This document shows, in pieces, positions 49,801-63,100 of a DNA stretch of 64,000 nucleotides (the first letter of the stretch is position 1; each line of letters begins with the position of its first letter). Under the pieces are notes generated by a model that was not told the origin of the DNA, did no database searches, and worked only from the letters and a program-made list of their open reading frames with translations. The translations under genes were made by a program, and so were the position numbers. The DNA lies in NCBI GenBank assembly GCA_018881555.1, contig JACAXG010000055.1, positions 2,232,001 through 2,296,000 on the forward strand, read 5' to 3'. The stretch is from Amblyornis subalaris. Its lineage: Eukaryota; Chordata; Aves; Passeriformes; Ptilonorhynchidae.

Positions 49801-52489
49801 ACCACCTACTGTTGACTCCTGGAGATAAACCAGAACATTGTTCCAAGAAGCAGAATGCTGCTGTCATTTCTCCTGGAAGTGAAGAGAGCATCGCCCAGTA
49901 CTGGGGAGGGGGATGAGGGAGAGAGAAAGAGAAACGAGCACTTCAGACAAACCTCTCAAAGGGGAGTCAAGGTAGTGCCTTTAAATGTGTTTGGCAGGGA
50001 GCAGAACAAAGCACGATGTCACGTATTTAGAAAAAGCATCGCTGCAGGAAGCTAATGTGGCTTCAGAGACACTTGCGACATTTAGCGGGTTACAATAGTT
50101 TGTTGTGGATCATTATGACTCCCACTCCTGAGGAAAGATCTGGGTATGAGTCATGGGGACCCTGCCTGGCTGTGTTATTCTGTCCCATGGCACCCTATTG
50201 TCTATTATATTTTCTTCTCCCCACACCAAAAATGCAGACTTTCCAGTATACGCTTCCTGGCACATACAGCAAGGACTGAACCAGAGGGACTGCAGTTTGC
50301 TCCTGGTACTCCTTGTTCTATTTTCATTCAGTTTTTGCAATTTTAGTTCTTTTGAGCATAATAGTGAGTTTTAAGCAACATGCCTCTGTTTGATTCAGTA
50401 TTATTTTGTGCTTACTAAAGCCCAGCCCCATCACTAATGAAATTAACATCAGGCCCAGAAAGATTTGACCTTTCATTTGGGTAATAGCAAGGTTAAAATA
50501 TTGGGTTTCTCCCTCTTTTGAAGATTATTGGCCAACAAAACATAATCCTGGGGAAAGGAGCACAAAATGTGCTTGTGGGCTTTGGCATAGCTCCTTAAAC
50601 AAGTCCTGCAGCGGCCCCTGCCCTGCGCTGCCCCTGTGCTGCTGCAATCCCTCTGTTCTCCAAAACAGAGCTGATTCAGCATCTACATCTCAGCTGCTCC
50701 ACCCTTGTGCCCCAGCTTGAGCTGACTTGGGCAGATATTTTCTGCCGCTGACACCATTAGAGCAGCAGTAACCTCTGGCAGGCAGGTGGGAGACAGCTCC
50801 ATCTTCACCCGCCGTCGCTGTTTGCTTCACTGCCCATGAGCTGAAGCCCTGAGGACCTGAAGCTCCATTTGCAGCAGAAGCAAGCTGTGGAGAGTCAGCA
50901 ATTCACCTTTCTTTTATTCTTTGGGGATAAAACAACAAAAGCAACGGAAGATTTAATATAGCAATGTGCTAAGGGAGTTAGATTGTGGAAATCACATGTC
51001 CAATAACTCACTGGCCAGTAGCAGGGAACTATTGATGGCATCTTTACTCATCACAGTCAGCTGAATTAAATTTCCTCAACGGCCACCTCCCAGCCACAAT
51101 CACCACTCTATTTCTTTGTGTTTTCACACACCTCACCTGCTGAGAGGATGTTACCCATCCGCCTTCACGCTGCTGGGTAGCGGATTCTCCCAGGTGGCAG
51201 AGGAATGCTGTATCTCATTCCTGCCCTCCGTTACAGTGACACATATAACAAAACCATTGATGAATTGTATTCTTCCTGCAGGCTACTGGGTCTGTGAAGG
51301 ATCAAAGTAAAAGTACATCTTCATAACTCCTGGTGCTTAAGGAAAGTAATAAATAACGGCAACGCTGTGGCTGCGTATAGATTCTGTACCCGGGGACAAA
51401 GCATTTCACAAACGCAGTTAAGAAATGTTATTCATATTTTATACAAAGGGGAACTTACAACCCAGANAATAGGTAATATTTTTCGTTCTATGTGCCCAAT
51501 GTATTGGAACAAAAGCTATTTTGGTAATATCACATTTGGCACAGCTCTGCAACATGCACTCCAGTGTACAGCTCCAGAGCTGTTTCCTACTGTGGGTTAT
51601 GACTCCTCTGAGCAAAATTTCTGGGCTCAGCACTATGACTGGAGGCACATCAATGCTCTTGTATACTGATACAAACATGCTGTAGTGCATTACTTATTGG
51701 GTGAATAAGGCATCCAGCCCTTTTAAGCCCCTATGTAGACTGAAACACAGAGACTGCACAGCCTGAACAGCGCTGGCATTGCTAGTCCATGAGTTGGGGT
51801 ACACTGCCTTGGCCTTTTCCCCTCCCCTTGGCCTAAATAGCTGCTTGTGAAGCAAGATGATGGGGAGCATCAGCTCCCAAAACGTGTGTGCAGCCTTTGG
51901 GGGTCAGGCCAATTGGGTCAGGACATGCTCAAAGGACACCGTGTGCAGGGTGACTTGGCAACCCAGTGACCAGTGTGGGAAACTGGGGGCAATGGGAGAA
52001 ACTGGAGGTGATCACTTTGTTCTTTGTTTGAAATAGTATTTTTCCCACTCTGATTAAACTGCNCTGCAGTTCATTAACTATTCAGGTGTTGTCTGCTCTT
52101 TACAGAAGGAAACGCGAGATGACAGACTATTTAACAAGTTCATTTTGAGTACAAATTGTGTTTAAGGCAGGAAAAAGTATTACCTCATGCAAAACTTGGG
52201 TCGGTNTAATTGCAGGTCTGATTGCTTCAAAGATGAAAAACCTCTTTCTTAATTCAAGGCAAATGTAGCAGAAATAATGTTTAGCAGAGAGGTGCAGGTA
52301 GGTACACACCAGGGAGTGCAATTTTAATATCCTGAGTACAAGATTTTGTAAGTCTTTGTCTGACCCGCATTAACACACTAGGTTACATTTCATTTGCCAC
52401 ATTCATCTTTGTCGGTTTCTTGTTCCCCTCTGTAATTTGTTTGTCCATGTTTACTCATGTTTATCTCTAGTGCTGATGCTCCTGGCCCA

Positions 52490-53460
52490 GTTCATGCCTC
52501 CTTGGAGGCCCAGCACTGACCCTGCAAGTGCTTCAGGATGAAGTCCAGCTTAATCCTCCACAGGCAAATCACTTGTAGCTCCTCAGGAGTCTCCCAGCAT
52601 GGGCACTTCTTCAGTACTGGCAGGATACACCGTGTGATCCAGCCTCTGGATACTTGCCCTTAAAAATACGCAATGGGACCAGGAGTTCACTAATCAGAAG
52701 GCAGATGGTAATTGCTGACATGGTCTGAAGTTCAGGCCTGATCCACTTGTGATGCTCCAGCTGTGCTGTCAGAGCACTCCCAGGTCCGGGATCTATCGTG
52801 GCAGCATCTCAGTCCTGCTCCAGGGCACTGTGGACCACCACCAAGGTGGGCCAGGCTTCTGCAGCAGCCAGAAGCCTCCTGCGAGGTGCTCCGACCTGCC
52901 ATTTGAATATGGACTCCAGCACTGTGGTGAGTCACAAGCCCTTTCCTCCATGCCCTGCAGGCTGGGCGACAGGGGTGGTCATTCCAACACAGAAATCTTT
53001 GCTCAAGAAATGTTCCCAGAGGGGGCAGTATCTGGAAGGGACATGGGCTGAGGCTCCTGGACACCCTGTGCTGAAATGCTTTGGTTTGTGCTTTTACCAT
53101 CAAGGCTTCTAAGCCTGGGACTCTGCAAAAGGTGAGCACCCTCCTCACCACTGACCCGTGGAGCAGGTGGGAGAACTCCAGCTTTGCTGATCTTTTCTGG
53201 ATACTGACCCACATCCACATGGGACTGCTACCAGAGGAGGTGGGCTTTCGGAGGGAAAGGCCAGGAATTCAGATAACATCAGCCACCTGTGACCCTTCCA
53301 TTTTCACTCAGTGGCCCCAAAATACCATGGTTAAGCATGGTTGAATCAAGAGCTGCTGCCCAGGCTGGGTCTTGTCAGTCTGCTTGGCTCCTCCATCCTG
53401 TACACCCACCTCCCCAGTTTGTGCTCGCTCTTCTGCCAAGCTCTGCAGAGGGGCCCTGAG
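52490..53460. other. GC-richer unidentified block upstream of RELN
   Basis: About 970 bases with higher G+C than either flank. It carries overlapping frames of 162 codons (minus, 52732-53220) and about 100 codons (plus). I recognise neither. The edges are fairly sharp, which fits an old insertion, an LTR-type element or a non-coding transcript, but no terminal repeats or target-site duplications were found. Confidence 0.35.
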
Positions 53461-54582
53461 CACCCCATGAACTGCAGCAGAAACTTCTTGAAAAGTTGAA
53501 AACCTGATGATTAGCTGTAATATTCCTTGTTGTAGTCACTAGATTTTGTGCTGTTTACTGAGTCTCACGTACCTCCTGATTCAATGTTTTGTAAATTTAG
53601 NTTTCTCCAGCTTCAGCTGATGTGTGGATGCAGACACTCTTAGATGCTATTTATTCCACAAGTGAGAAATGACTTGATAATTTATGGGTTGTTAACCCAA
53701 AGTTGTACAGGTTTTTACCTCAGGGAGAGAATAAATACATGTCTCATTTCAACACATTTTAGACAATGTGCTCCTTTTTAATGGTTTCCTTTGATTTTAC
53801 TCCGAAATATGTAGACACTTCCTCCCAGGATTCTCATGTGGAAGGTTCATGCTGTTCTGTCAGGTTGCATATTTTCCCCCTGAATTTCTTAAAGAAGATC
53901 TCACGTATCTGAATTACAAAGATGTTAACATTGTGTTGTCACTGTGAATATGGGGTTTAGGCAAAGATTTTATTCTTATTAAGAGATGGAAGAGTTTGAG
54001 AATAATTACTGAATTGTCAATGTGAAACTTACAGATGTTTAAATCAGAACATATTTACTTATTTATAGATGTTGAAATTAGAATATGCTTTAACCTGCAA
54101 GTAAAAGAACTTGCACAAACAGCTGTGAAGTGCAGCTGAGATTATGTGCACGTTATTTGTACCCTAAGATGAGAATGTAACTGTAATGGATATATATTAG
54201 TGTGTTGGTTGAGGAATTTTTAGGCAATGGCATTTGACATTACAGTTCAAGGATGGAAAAGATTTATTGATCTGTGAGTTAAAGAGTGACCCTGGTTTCA
54301 CCTCTTGTTAGTGCTCTGTAGGTTGCTTTTAAAAACTGTTGTAATGAATCCTTAGGCTCCAATAGATGTAAATCTGTCCCTTGACACATCACAGAGCAGC
54401 AAAAGCCTGGAGAAGATGCTTAGCTCCACCACCTGTTTAATTTAGAGGGTATTTTCATCCGATTAGGGCCAGTTTTGTAGGGTTCCTCCATCTTCACTTT
54501 CCTGATAACATAATTTATTTTGATCTACAAGGACCTCCCAGGCCAATATTTGTAAACAGTGACTGAAGTAACGAGTCAACAT

Positions 54583-54789
54583 CAACATATAAGATGTCAA
54601 ACCGGACAGGAAGTTTTATTGTGCCACTGGGCTCCACTTTGCTTTGCTAAGGTAATTATTAAACCTGGGATAAACAGAACTTTGATCCCAAGTGTGGTTT
54701 TAAACGATTGGCAACAGTCGATTTTACAAAAATGCCATTTTGAAAAGCCATTCTCCATAGGAATTCATTATGTCAACATATAAGGTGTC
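54583..54789. repeat. Spaced 16-bp direct repeats flanking 175 bp
   Basis: CAACATATAAGATGTC (54583-54598) and CAACATATAAGGTGTC (54774-54789) match at 15 of 16 positions. They bracket 175 bases of unidentified sequence, the arrangement left by an insertion with target-site duplication, although no element was recognised between them. Confidence 0.55.
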
Positions 54790-57600
54790 CAGTGCAAGGT
54801 TTAGCAAAGTAAACTAGCCTGTAGCAGAGGTGCTGGCATGGGATGCTGTGCAGGGAGCTGCAGGGCCTCCTGTGATTCCCAGCCAAGAGGAGTGTGAAAA
54901 GTTCATCTCCCAAAGCAGAAAGCAATTCACTGACACCTGTGCTACTGATCAGCAAGAAAAGGTGACCATGGCCGGGCAAAGAGCGGATATCTAAAAGGAT
55001 AAAAATGTGCACTGTAAAAATGCAGCAGGACGCTCTCTCATTGAAAATATTGTTTCCATCTCTCCCTTTAGTCATGGGAAGACCGTCTTAACCTCTTTCC
55101 TCTGTGGTCTTCTCCAAGGTCACCTTCATATTGGACAAACACAGTCCATCTTTCTTTGCCACATCCCTTCCCACATGAGAAAGGTGCTGAAGTGCCCAGT
55201 GAAAGAAGTGGGAACCTATGGGATGGGCACTAGCACGTCTCTTAGGCACTGACCCCAAAAACATCATCCGTGACCAGAGTTACGTGCTGGAGGTTTGTGT
55301 TTGTACACATGTGAAAGTAGGGAAACTTGGGTAAAATAAGCAAAGTTAGGGAAGAGAGGAAATACAGGAGAAGAAGTGAATGTGGTTGAATTCAGGTGAA
55401 TCTCTTGACTGCAAACAGGGGTCAAAAGCACCCAGCATCAGAGGGGCAGATGGGAAGGGAAGCCCCTGCAGAGGTGCACCAGCCTGTCTGTCATGGGGAA
55501 AGCTCATGCTTGGAGTGTAATAACTCATCCCTAGGAGAAAAGTGGATGGGACAGTGGTAACCTTCCTACTCACAGGGTGAGACTGTGCCTTTGAAGTGCT
55601 TCCTGTGCCTTGGACTACAGACAGTTACGAGCCCTGCAGCTGGTCAAGAAATGCCATGAGGGCCATGTACAGCCATATCTTGGCAGTCAGCAGCAGTTCC
55701 TTAAAGTTGCCAACAAAGAACCAAAGCAATTGGGTGTGCATAAACCTGCACCTGATGGGCACGTGAGTAGCAGCACTGATATCTTCCCTCTCAGTCTGCT
55801 TTGCTGTACTGGATTGCTTGAAGCACAGGAAGGCAAATAATCAGTCTAAGCACAGCTGCAACCCCAGCACATGAAGTCTAAAGAGGGATAACCTGATTCG
55901 TTCATTCACACTTCTACTTAATTAAAGAAATTTTTCCTATGATTTCATTATAGAAATAATTTCCAACAATGTGCAGGAATAAAATTATGTTTTCTGCACT
56001 AATAAAATTTTGTAGAAGTATGTAATTATACAGCTCCTGTATTTGAATTATAAGATGTACTGCAAAGTGGTGTGTCTTACAACTATGTAAATTTAAAGCC
56101 CTAAATATTTCATACTAGTTGTAAAATAACACATTGTAATCAAAAAGTATGCCATAGCTGGAAAGGATGGGCTAAGCATGAAGATGATGAAAACTCATCT
56201 GTTTGCTTGGCACTGTCAGTTATGTGTTACGTCTCTACTTTTTTTGGGATCTCTCAGGTAATTTGCGGCAGATTTTGCTGCTATTCTTTGCTTCCCATCC
56301 CCATAGGGGCAGACATTAATGTATCCACAAACCATCCTGCTCTTCTGCACCTGGAGAGTCTCTTGGAGGACAATGCCATGGGAGACAGCCCCGAGGCCTG
56401 GAAGAGAATTCCCCAAATCAATGGTGAAATACAACTGGTGGCTTGAAATAAAACTACCGAAGTAAATGTCCTGTTACTTACAGTGATAAAAAAAAATAAA
56501 TCTGCAGATGGGCAGAAATCTGCAGAGAAAATCTGCAGGAAAATAGCAGGTGAAACCTCAGCGTGCTGGCTAGGCTGCTTCCTAATAGCTTCTCTGTATT
56601 ACCTCCAGCAAATGGATATCTACAATGGTGTCGTTTATTGTTGATAACTGATAACAGGATTACTGCTCCCACATCCAAGAAGTATGGCATCCCAAATAGC
56701 ATCGTTTCATGCTGAAGACGTTACTATCACATCCTGTCTTCACATACTACTCAACCAGTTATCTGTGCAGGACTCAGTGTAGAGCTCTGAGACTTTATAG
56801 GATATTATCATGTTATATGAAATTCAGGCTGCTGAAGCTATAAATCAAGAGGACACTTTTTATGGTGGCTGGTTCTCCTTGGAACAGCATCCTAAGCAGA
56901 GGCTTTGTTAAAAAAAATGTTGCCAATGGATTTAAAGTTCATGAAAAGGGCGGGTTTAATAGCTTTAGTGTTCTCTGTTTAGCAGTGTTGTATGTGCAGC
57001 ATGTGGGCAGCATAAGCTTGTCCACAACTCCTTAAGAAGATACTGCAAACCTAAATACAGAGTCCCCCCTTTGGAAGACTAAGGGGATAATTAATTCTAA
57101 ATAGTATTTTTGAACAGCATTTCCATCTACAGCCACCGGCTAGAAGAGCCCAAGCTACACCACTGGCCAAGGAACATCCATGTTCAGGAAAACACTAGGG
57201 GCTCCATATATTTAGGATTTGGTTTTGGGGGTACCTGAGCTGTCCTAATGGCTCGTGGCTACCAAAGCACACCCCTGTCCCTCCCCACCCATTTCGGAAA
57301 CATGGCAAAAAGCTCTGCAGTTTTTGGCTGAGTTAGTTTTAGGGTCTCAGTGCAGCGAGATCAGCTCTAGAACTGGCACAAAGCAAACAGTAGGAGTACA
57401 TGGCACAGGGCTGGGGGGAGACAGGACCAGACCCATTGACAAGGGGAGATAACTCACCAAGTCTTGAGGGGCTGAGACCTTTTATGGTGGGGAGTGGGGA
57501 AGGCTTGGAGATGCTCAGCTGAGGCTTTACTCTCCAGCCTCACACAGCCCATGAGGATCAAGAGTGCTGAGTCTGGGGGTGCCACAGTCTGGTATTGCCT

Positions 57601-57652
57601 CAGGCACCGTGTATTTAGTATTTCTCCAGGCACTGTGTGTTTAGTAGCACAG
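57601..57652. repeat. 26-bp tandem duplication
   Basis: Two adjacent copies of CAGGCACYGTGTRTTTAGTA with short diverged tails (57601-57626 and 57627-57652). Confidence 0.8.
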
Positions 57653-59584
57653 CTCTAATTTGAGTCCTTCTCTTGTGTTCCTTCCCCAGCAGGGGTAAAA
57701 GCTGCATTTGTTGGGCACAGGAAGGAGGTTGGTTTATCCTTGATGGAGAAACTATAGCTGGAAGAGAAACACCATCTTCAAAATCCGTACAGCTGTAAAA
57801 GTACTGCTAAATGCAAAAGCTGGCGTAACGGCAGCTGAGTACCAAGGGTGGTAAGCAGAAAGCTTTGCTCAGCTCTACACAGACGGTCCACGCTTTCCAA
57901 CCTGCCCCAGCTGGAGCCATCTCTGCTGGGTTGTAGACTATGAACATCTGAACAAATATCTTGTCTCCTTTTGCTGACAGGAGGCCATAGTATTCACAGG
58001 CCAACTGCACCAGGGCATGCAAAAGAGACTGGGGTCAGACAGTAAGATATATTTATAGAAACTGATCCCTAATTGAGCTGTGAAAAGGTCAATTCCATTT
58101 CCAGGGATCAAGATGCAGAGATGGGCTCTCCTATCATTTACCTCAGGTGGCCCCCTTCAAAACCCACTGGAGTCAGAAAAAGTCTTTGGATCTTCCCCTC
58201 AAATGCTATTAATCCCCAGAATTTAAAAAACTTATAATGAGAGATCAAAGCTAAAATTTCAGCAACAATGAACTAATCCTCCTGATGACCAAATACGCTT
58301 AGTAGCCAACCCCAGGAAGTTAGACTAAAGCAGCAGGTTTGCCTACAGACTTTTAATCTGTGCTGTTGCTTTATTTTTTCACAAAGAAATGTGTTAAATT
58401 AATTGAAGAGACCAACATTTTCTCCGGGCTTTCTATTTCACCTCTGTTTTAAAAAATAGACCTGAGTGGGGAAACAGCGGGTTTTAAGTCTGCACTAGAC
58501 TTAAGAACTCTTGTATGCCTCTCCTTGGGACATCCAGAAAACAGAGGGAAAGGGAGTTACTGGATGTACTGGGGAAAATTATTTTAAGGACCTTGTAAGT
58601 TAAAAACCAAGCAGTTTGTGAGAAAAAGCAGACTGATGCAGTTTATCATTTAGGATTCACTCGCTACACATAGGGAGAAGAAAAAAAGTTCTGTGTACAT
58701 AAAAGTAATTACTTAATAACAAAGTTCTGTTGGTTACAAGTTAGGGCTTTGAAATGCCCACTGACTATAAAGGCTTGTAATGTTTCAGCAGGTTATTGCC
58801 TCTGAGATGTGTTGCCATTTCATCATACATTTTCAGATTGTTCAAAAGCCTACAATGCTAAAGATGTGCTTTCTTCTGCCTGAAATAATGCTTGAGACTT
58901 GAGTGAGAGGGTGAATGTATGGTGTATGCTGCTCATGAATAAAAGATATTCGCAGCTAAGCAATCCAGTGTTCGTCTCTTAGGGGATTAACTCTATTTAT
59001 CAGACAATTTTAAAGAATAATTTTTAAAGACTTTTTCTTTTTTTTTAAGAGGAGGAATCTAAGTGCTTGAGTAATGGTGAGGATGCTTTAGTAGAAGGGA
59101 TGGCAGGGAGGGTCCTAGAGAGGACATCAAGCCTTGCAGCGCTCATGGGGGACACCTCAGCGCTGTCCCTTACCTCAGGCGGAGGCAAGCTCTGTGCAGC
59201 AGAACACAAGCCCCTGTGCATCTTGCTGGCAGACACAGCTCCAAGGGCAGGCACAGGGATACTCGCTCCATGGCAGAAGCTGTGCTGAAAATCTGCCTCT
59301 TCTAAGCAGGAGGCTCATGGCGTTGCTCTGACACTTAAAGACAGTTGTGAGCATGGCCCAACACCGTAGAACTTTAACTTTCCCTCTCTCACNTGGGGTG
59401 CCCAGCAGTAAATTGAGCTCCTGACTACCCCAGACTGTTCGCAGGGGTGACCCTTTGAGCTGAAGGAGATTTCTCACCGACTCCTGCAAGGCTGGCCCCA
59501 AATCCTGATGGCATGCACTAGTCCCTATTGGGGTCCCAGGTACAGCCTCATAGGCTGCCTGAGATGTAAAATACCTGGACACTG

Positions 59585-59618
59585 ACTTCCCAGCAAACCA
59601 GCAAATAAAGGATTTATT
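59585..59618 (-). other. Polyadenylation-like signal on the minus strand (possible LTR R region)
   Basis: The minus strand reads CCCAATAAATCC followed 9-28 bases later by a GT-rich stretch (TTTGCTGGTTTGCTGGG), a canonical poly(A) site layout. Minus-strand sequence beyond it is moderately GC-rich for about 350 bases and includes a donor-like GAGGTAAGG near 59170. This could be the R/U5 and leader of an old endogenous retroviral LTR, or the end of a non-coding transcript. The plus-oriented CR1 fragment begins about 120 bases away. No LTR ends were confirmed. Confidence 0.3.
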
Positions 59619-59737
59619 GGGAAGGGTTTGTGCAGGGTCGAAGCAGCACAAGTGTGAAACTCCTCTGCTGAAGTGTAACTCCAAGACTGGCACCCACGCT
59701 GTGCTGCTGCACGTGCACTCGGAATACCCGTGACAGT

Positions 59738-60163
59738 CAAGAAGGGGAAGCCATATGAGGAGCAACTGAGGTCACTTGGTCTGTTCAGGCTCGAGGAGAC
59801 TGAGGGGAGACCTCTTTGCAGTCTACAACTTCCTCATGAGGGCAAAGGAGGGGCAGACACTCATCTTTTCACTCTTGTGACCAGTGACAGGACCCAAGGA
59901 AATGGCATGAAGCTGAGTCAGGAGAAAGTTAGGTTGGATATTAGAAAAAAGTTTTTCACCACAGAGGGTGGTTGGGCACTGGAACAGGCCAAGGCTCCCC
60001 AGGGAAGTGGTCACAGCACGAGCCTGACAGAGTTCAAAAAGCATTTGGACAATATTCTCAGGCACATGGTGTGACTCTTGGGGTGTCCCGTGCAGGACCA
60101 GGAGCTGGACTCAATGATCCTGATGGATCCCTTCCAACTCAGCATATTCCGGGATTCTATGAT
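59738..60163 (+). mobile_element. CR1 LINE fragment, ORF2 C-terminus and 3' end
   Basis: Plus-oriented CR1 3' end. The frame at 59730-60074 reads YEEQLRSLGLFRLEETEGR, TSDRTQGNGMKLSQEKVRL, DIRKKFFTTEGGWALEQ and LTEFKKHLDNILRHMV, the C-terminus of CR1 ORF2. It is followed by a short 3' UTR (GGAGCTGGACTCAATGATCC) and the terminal GGGATTCTATGATGAC at 60151-60166. It is 5'-truncated. This 345-base frame has stayed open from its ATG, but it is only a fragment of ORF2 without the catalytic domain. Confidence 0.92.
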
Positions 60164-63100
60164 GACACCGAGAAAAGGGGAATGTACTACATATGCTGCC
60201 AGAGGCAGCTCCTGGCAGCACAGCCATTCCATCCACCTGTCTACAATACAGTCACCCCAGAGACACCAAAACCTCTGGCCACACTGCCCACTTTGAACAT
60301 GGAGCTTCTGGAAGAGGACTGGAGGCTGCCATGGAGACCAGCCACGCAGCTCCAGCCCAGAAGCACATGCATGGAGTTAATCCAGCTACCTCACAACAGT
60401 AAGGACTTTTTAAGCTTGAAAACGTTTCAAATAACATGCTGACAGATTGTCAGTGCTCTTGTGTTTGGCTGAGAAGGAAGACATAATCAGTGCCCTCCAG
60501 GTCCCTTTTCAGTGGCTCAGAAGTTTAAATCACGTGCTCTCACCAGGCCCATGACCAAATCTGTAAGTGAGGGATGTGCCTCTGCTTGTCCCAAGCCTCA
60601 GTGGCACAGCCAGGTACAAACAGTTGCAGTGCTCCCCGTCATGGAGAGTCTTTGTATGTAACCCCTCAGGAACTGCTCTGTACATGGCAAGAAGAAAGGG
60701 AAGACCCCTGTGTGCCCATGGCAGTTTTATCCTCCAACCAGTTTTATCCCCTTCATCTTGTAATCCCTATAGCACAATTTTTTTCTTTCAGTTCTTGAAA
60801 ATATTTCTTGTTTTTCTTTCAATTTGGCAATGAATGATCAAATTTGTTTTGTGAAGAATCACAAAACCCCACAGCCTGAAAATGTGAGAAAAAAGAGAAA
60901 AATACTCCTTTTTCTGTGGTGCTGTGGCTCTGCCTGCAGGGTTAGCAAACGGTGGATTGCAATCATAGGTTGAGCATCTATTCATTTTATTGCAGGAAAA
61001 ACATCAACATGTGTGCTGTATCTTTTGGCTTCTAAACAGCAGAGTAAAGTTGAGAGGTGATGTATAATATATGAAGACATTTTGATCCATGCAGCAAAAT
61101 GAAAAGTATGGAAATTATTAGCAGTTTATATGGAATAAAGTTTTAACTATACATGAATTTTTGTGCTTGTACAGAGAATCTGTAATCCCACTAAGGAACG
61201 TTCAGTCTACCTATAATAAATGAGGGGTTTTCAGAAAAAGAAACCTTTTTAGGTTTGAGCTAATAAATACCTAAAATATGAAAATTAAAAGTAGCATTGG
61301 AATACAGAGAGTAGCCAAACAAAATCATCACATTTGTACTTAATGACTGCAGTATTCAGCACTCTTCATTTACCCTAGAAATACTTTGCTTTAAATTCTG
61401 TATTTTCTTTTGCCATGTTTCTCACTTAAAAGCCTGCATGAGCTTTTGTACTGTTGCCAGGCTTATTTTTTGTTTATATACAGGTTCTTGCCATGGAGAT
61501 ACGTCCCTGACATGAAGGCATCCAGTATAGGAAACGACATGCAATGCCTTATTCTTCTAGTTTAATTAATGCTCTGACAACTTGGCAATAAGGCTACAGT
61601 GAAGAAAAGGTCTCTGCAGGGAACCGCAGGTTTTGAGCAATAAGAAAGCTGTCAAAATTTTACTGTATATCTATAGTAACATATCGAACATCCAAAGACT
61701 TCTGGAAGGCAGCTGTAGAAAAGAATTCAAAAGAAAAAAAGGTTAGCATAAAAATGATGTTCCTTAACCTACTACAAATAAAAGAATGACTTTCTCAGCA
61801 GCCGGAGTTGGAACTGGGTAAGCAGCCTACGCTGACTTACTTGTTTCATGCAAAAAGAAATTCCAGTTTTTAATGAGCGAGGACTGTTTGACACAAATAA
61901 AAAGGATTAGACCAATCCCTGTTGAGACTGGTCCTCTTCTGTGATTTAAACAAGCTGAATGAAGAGGAGACCTGTTCCACACAGTGATCCACGTAACCAT
62001 TCTAGATCTCTGTGACGAAAAATGTATGCTCAGGTCTTCTGCCCCAAACTTCTCATCCTTCTCAGCTGAAAGCACAACAGCAGCATCTTGGCACAAAGGC
62101 AGGAAAGGCTCTCTCTCGTCTGACTGATTTAGTATTTTGAGGAGCATCAAAGATGACATCCCCAAAGAGACTCCAACAGCTCTAAAGGCAGCCTGTAGTC
62201 ACGGACCTTGGATCATCAGAAACCTGTGGTGATCCCTGTTTTACTGTGAGTATCATTTGATATTCATGATCTTACTGTGCTCTATCACCATTCTCTCTCT
62301 CTCAGGAAGGGAAATTGAGAAGGAAACAGCAGACCAATCTCAGCACCACCTGACTTCCTCCACTACCTCTGCATCTCTTTGGCTGTAAACATCCAGAGAC
62401 AGCTCTTCTGATGGATGAGCTATTCTTCAGCTACTGACAAAAGAGAGCTGCCCGTGGTCACACATGTAATTGCCTTCCACACCAAAAATTCATGAAGTTG
62501 TACCATCTGAGGAAAATATAAAATAGCCACATATTTATGTAGCATTCTGAAATCTGGATTTTTTCCTGTAGTGTGAAGGCTACCCAATACAGAGCAGTTT
62601 GAATTTCCAGTCTAATCCCCTGCTTTCCCACTTTTTATTTTAGGAATGAAATTATTTATCTCTGCAAGTACATCTCAAATGAATCAGAGGGATCAGCTTC
62701 AGTATCTTGAGGGGTCTCACTTTAAAAGAAGAAACTGTGGATGGTGAACAACAGAGGTATTGCTGAGGACAAAACTTTGCAGAAAGTATCAAGCAAAAAA
62801 ACCCCTGCACTCTTGAAATTAGATGAGATTTTTGTAAAGGATTCTAAGCCATTGAAAAGCAACACACTCAGGATACACAAACATGTCTCTTTAATGATAG
62901 CTCCAGATACATTCTATCTTGCTTGAAGTGAAGAGCAGCACTGAAGAAGCTATTTAAGGTTCCTGCACATGCCCCAACCCCAGGCTCAGTCAAGTGAAAG
63001 AGCCCATGCTGACAGAAGCGGAAGCTCCCCTCCCCGGGAGGCAGGAACTACAGGTTTGTTTACATCACTGGAGAAATCGTGTACTTGTCTTTGGTTGCTC

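Larger units (their letters stand above)
40332..52489. other. Intergenic DNA upstream of RELN, no gene recognised
   Basis: Upstream flank of RELN. Composition varies, with GC-richer patches near 40650-41100, 46350-46480 and 49170-49620 and AT-rich DNA between. It holds several small tandem duplications and a TG repeat. The longest frames (157-184 codons) overlap frames on the other strand and have no recognised domains, so none is called as a gene. In mammals the next gene upstream is ORC5; no trace of it was seen. Confidence 0.55.
53461..59584. other. Intergenic DNA upstream of RELN, no gene recognised
   Basis: Mostly AT-rich intergenic sequence with a direct-repeat pair at 54583-54789 and a 26-bp duplication at 57601-57652. 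Open frames reach about 100 codons and none is recognised. Confidence 0.55.
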
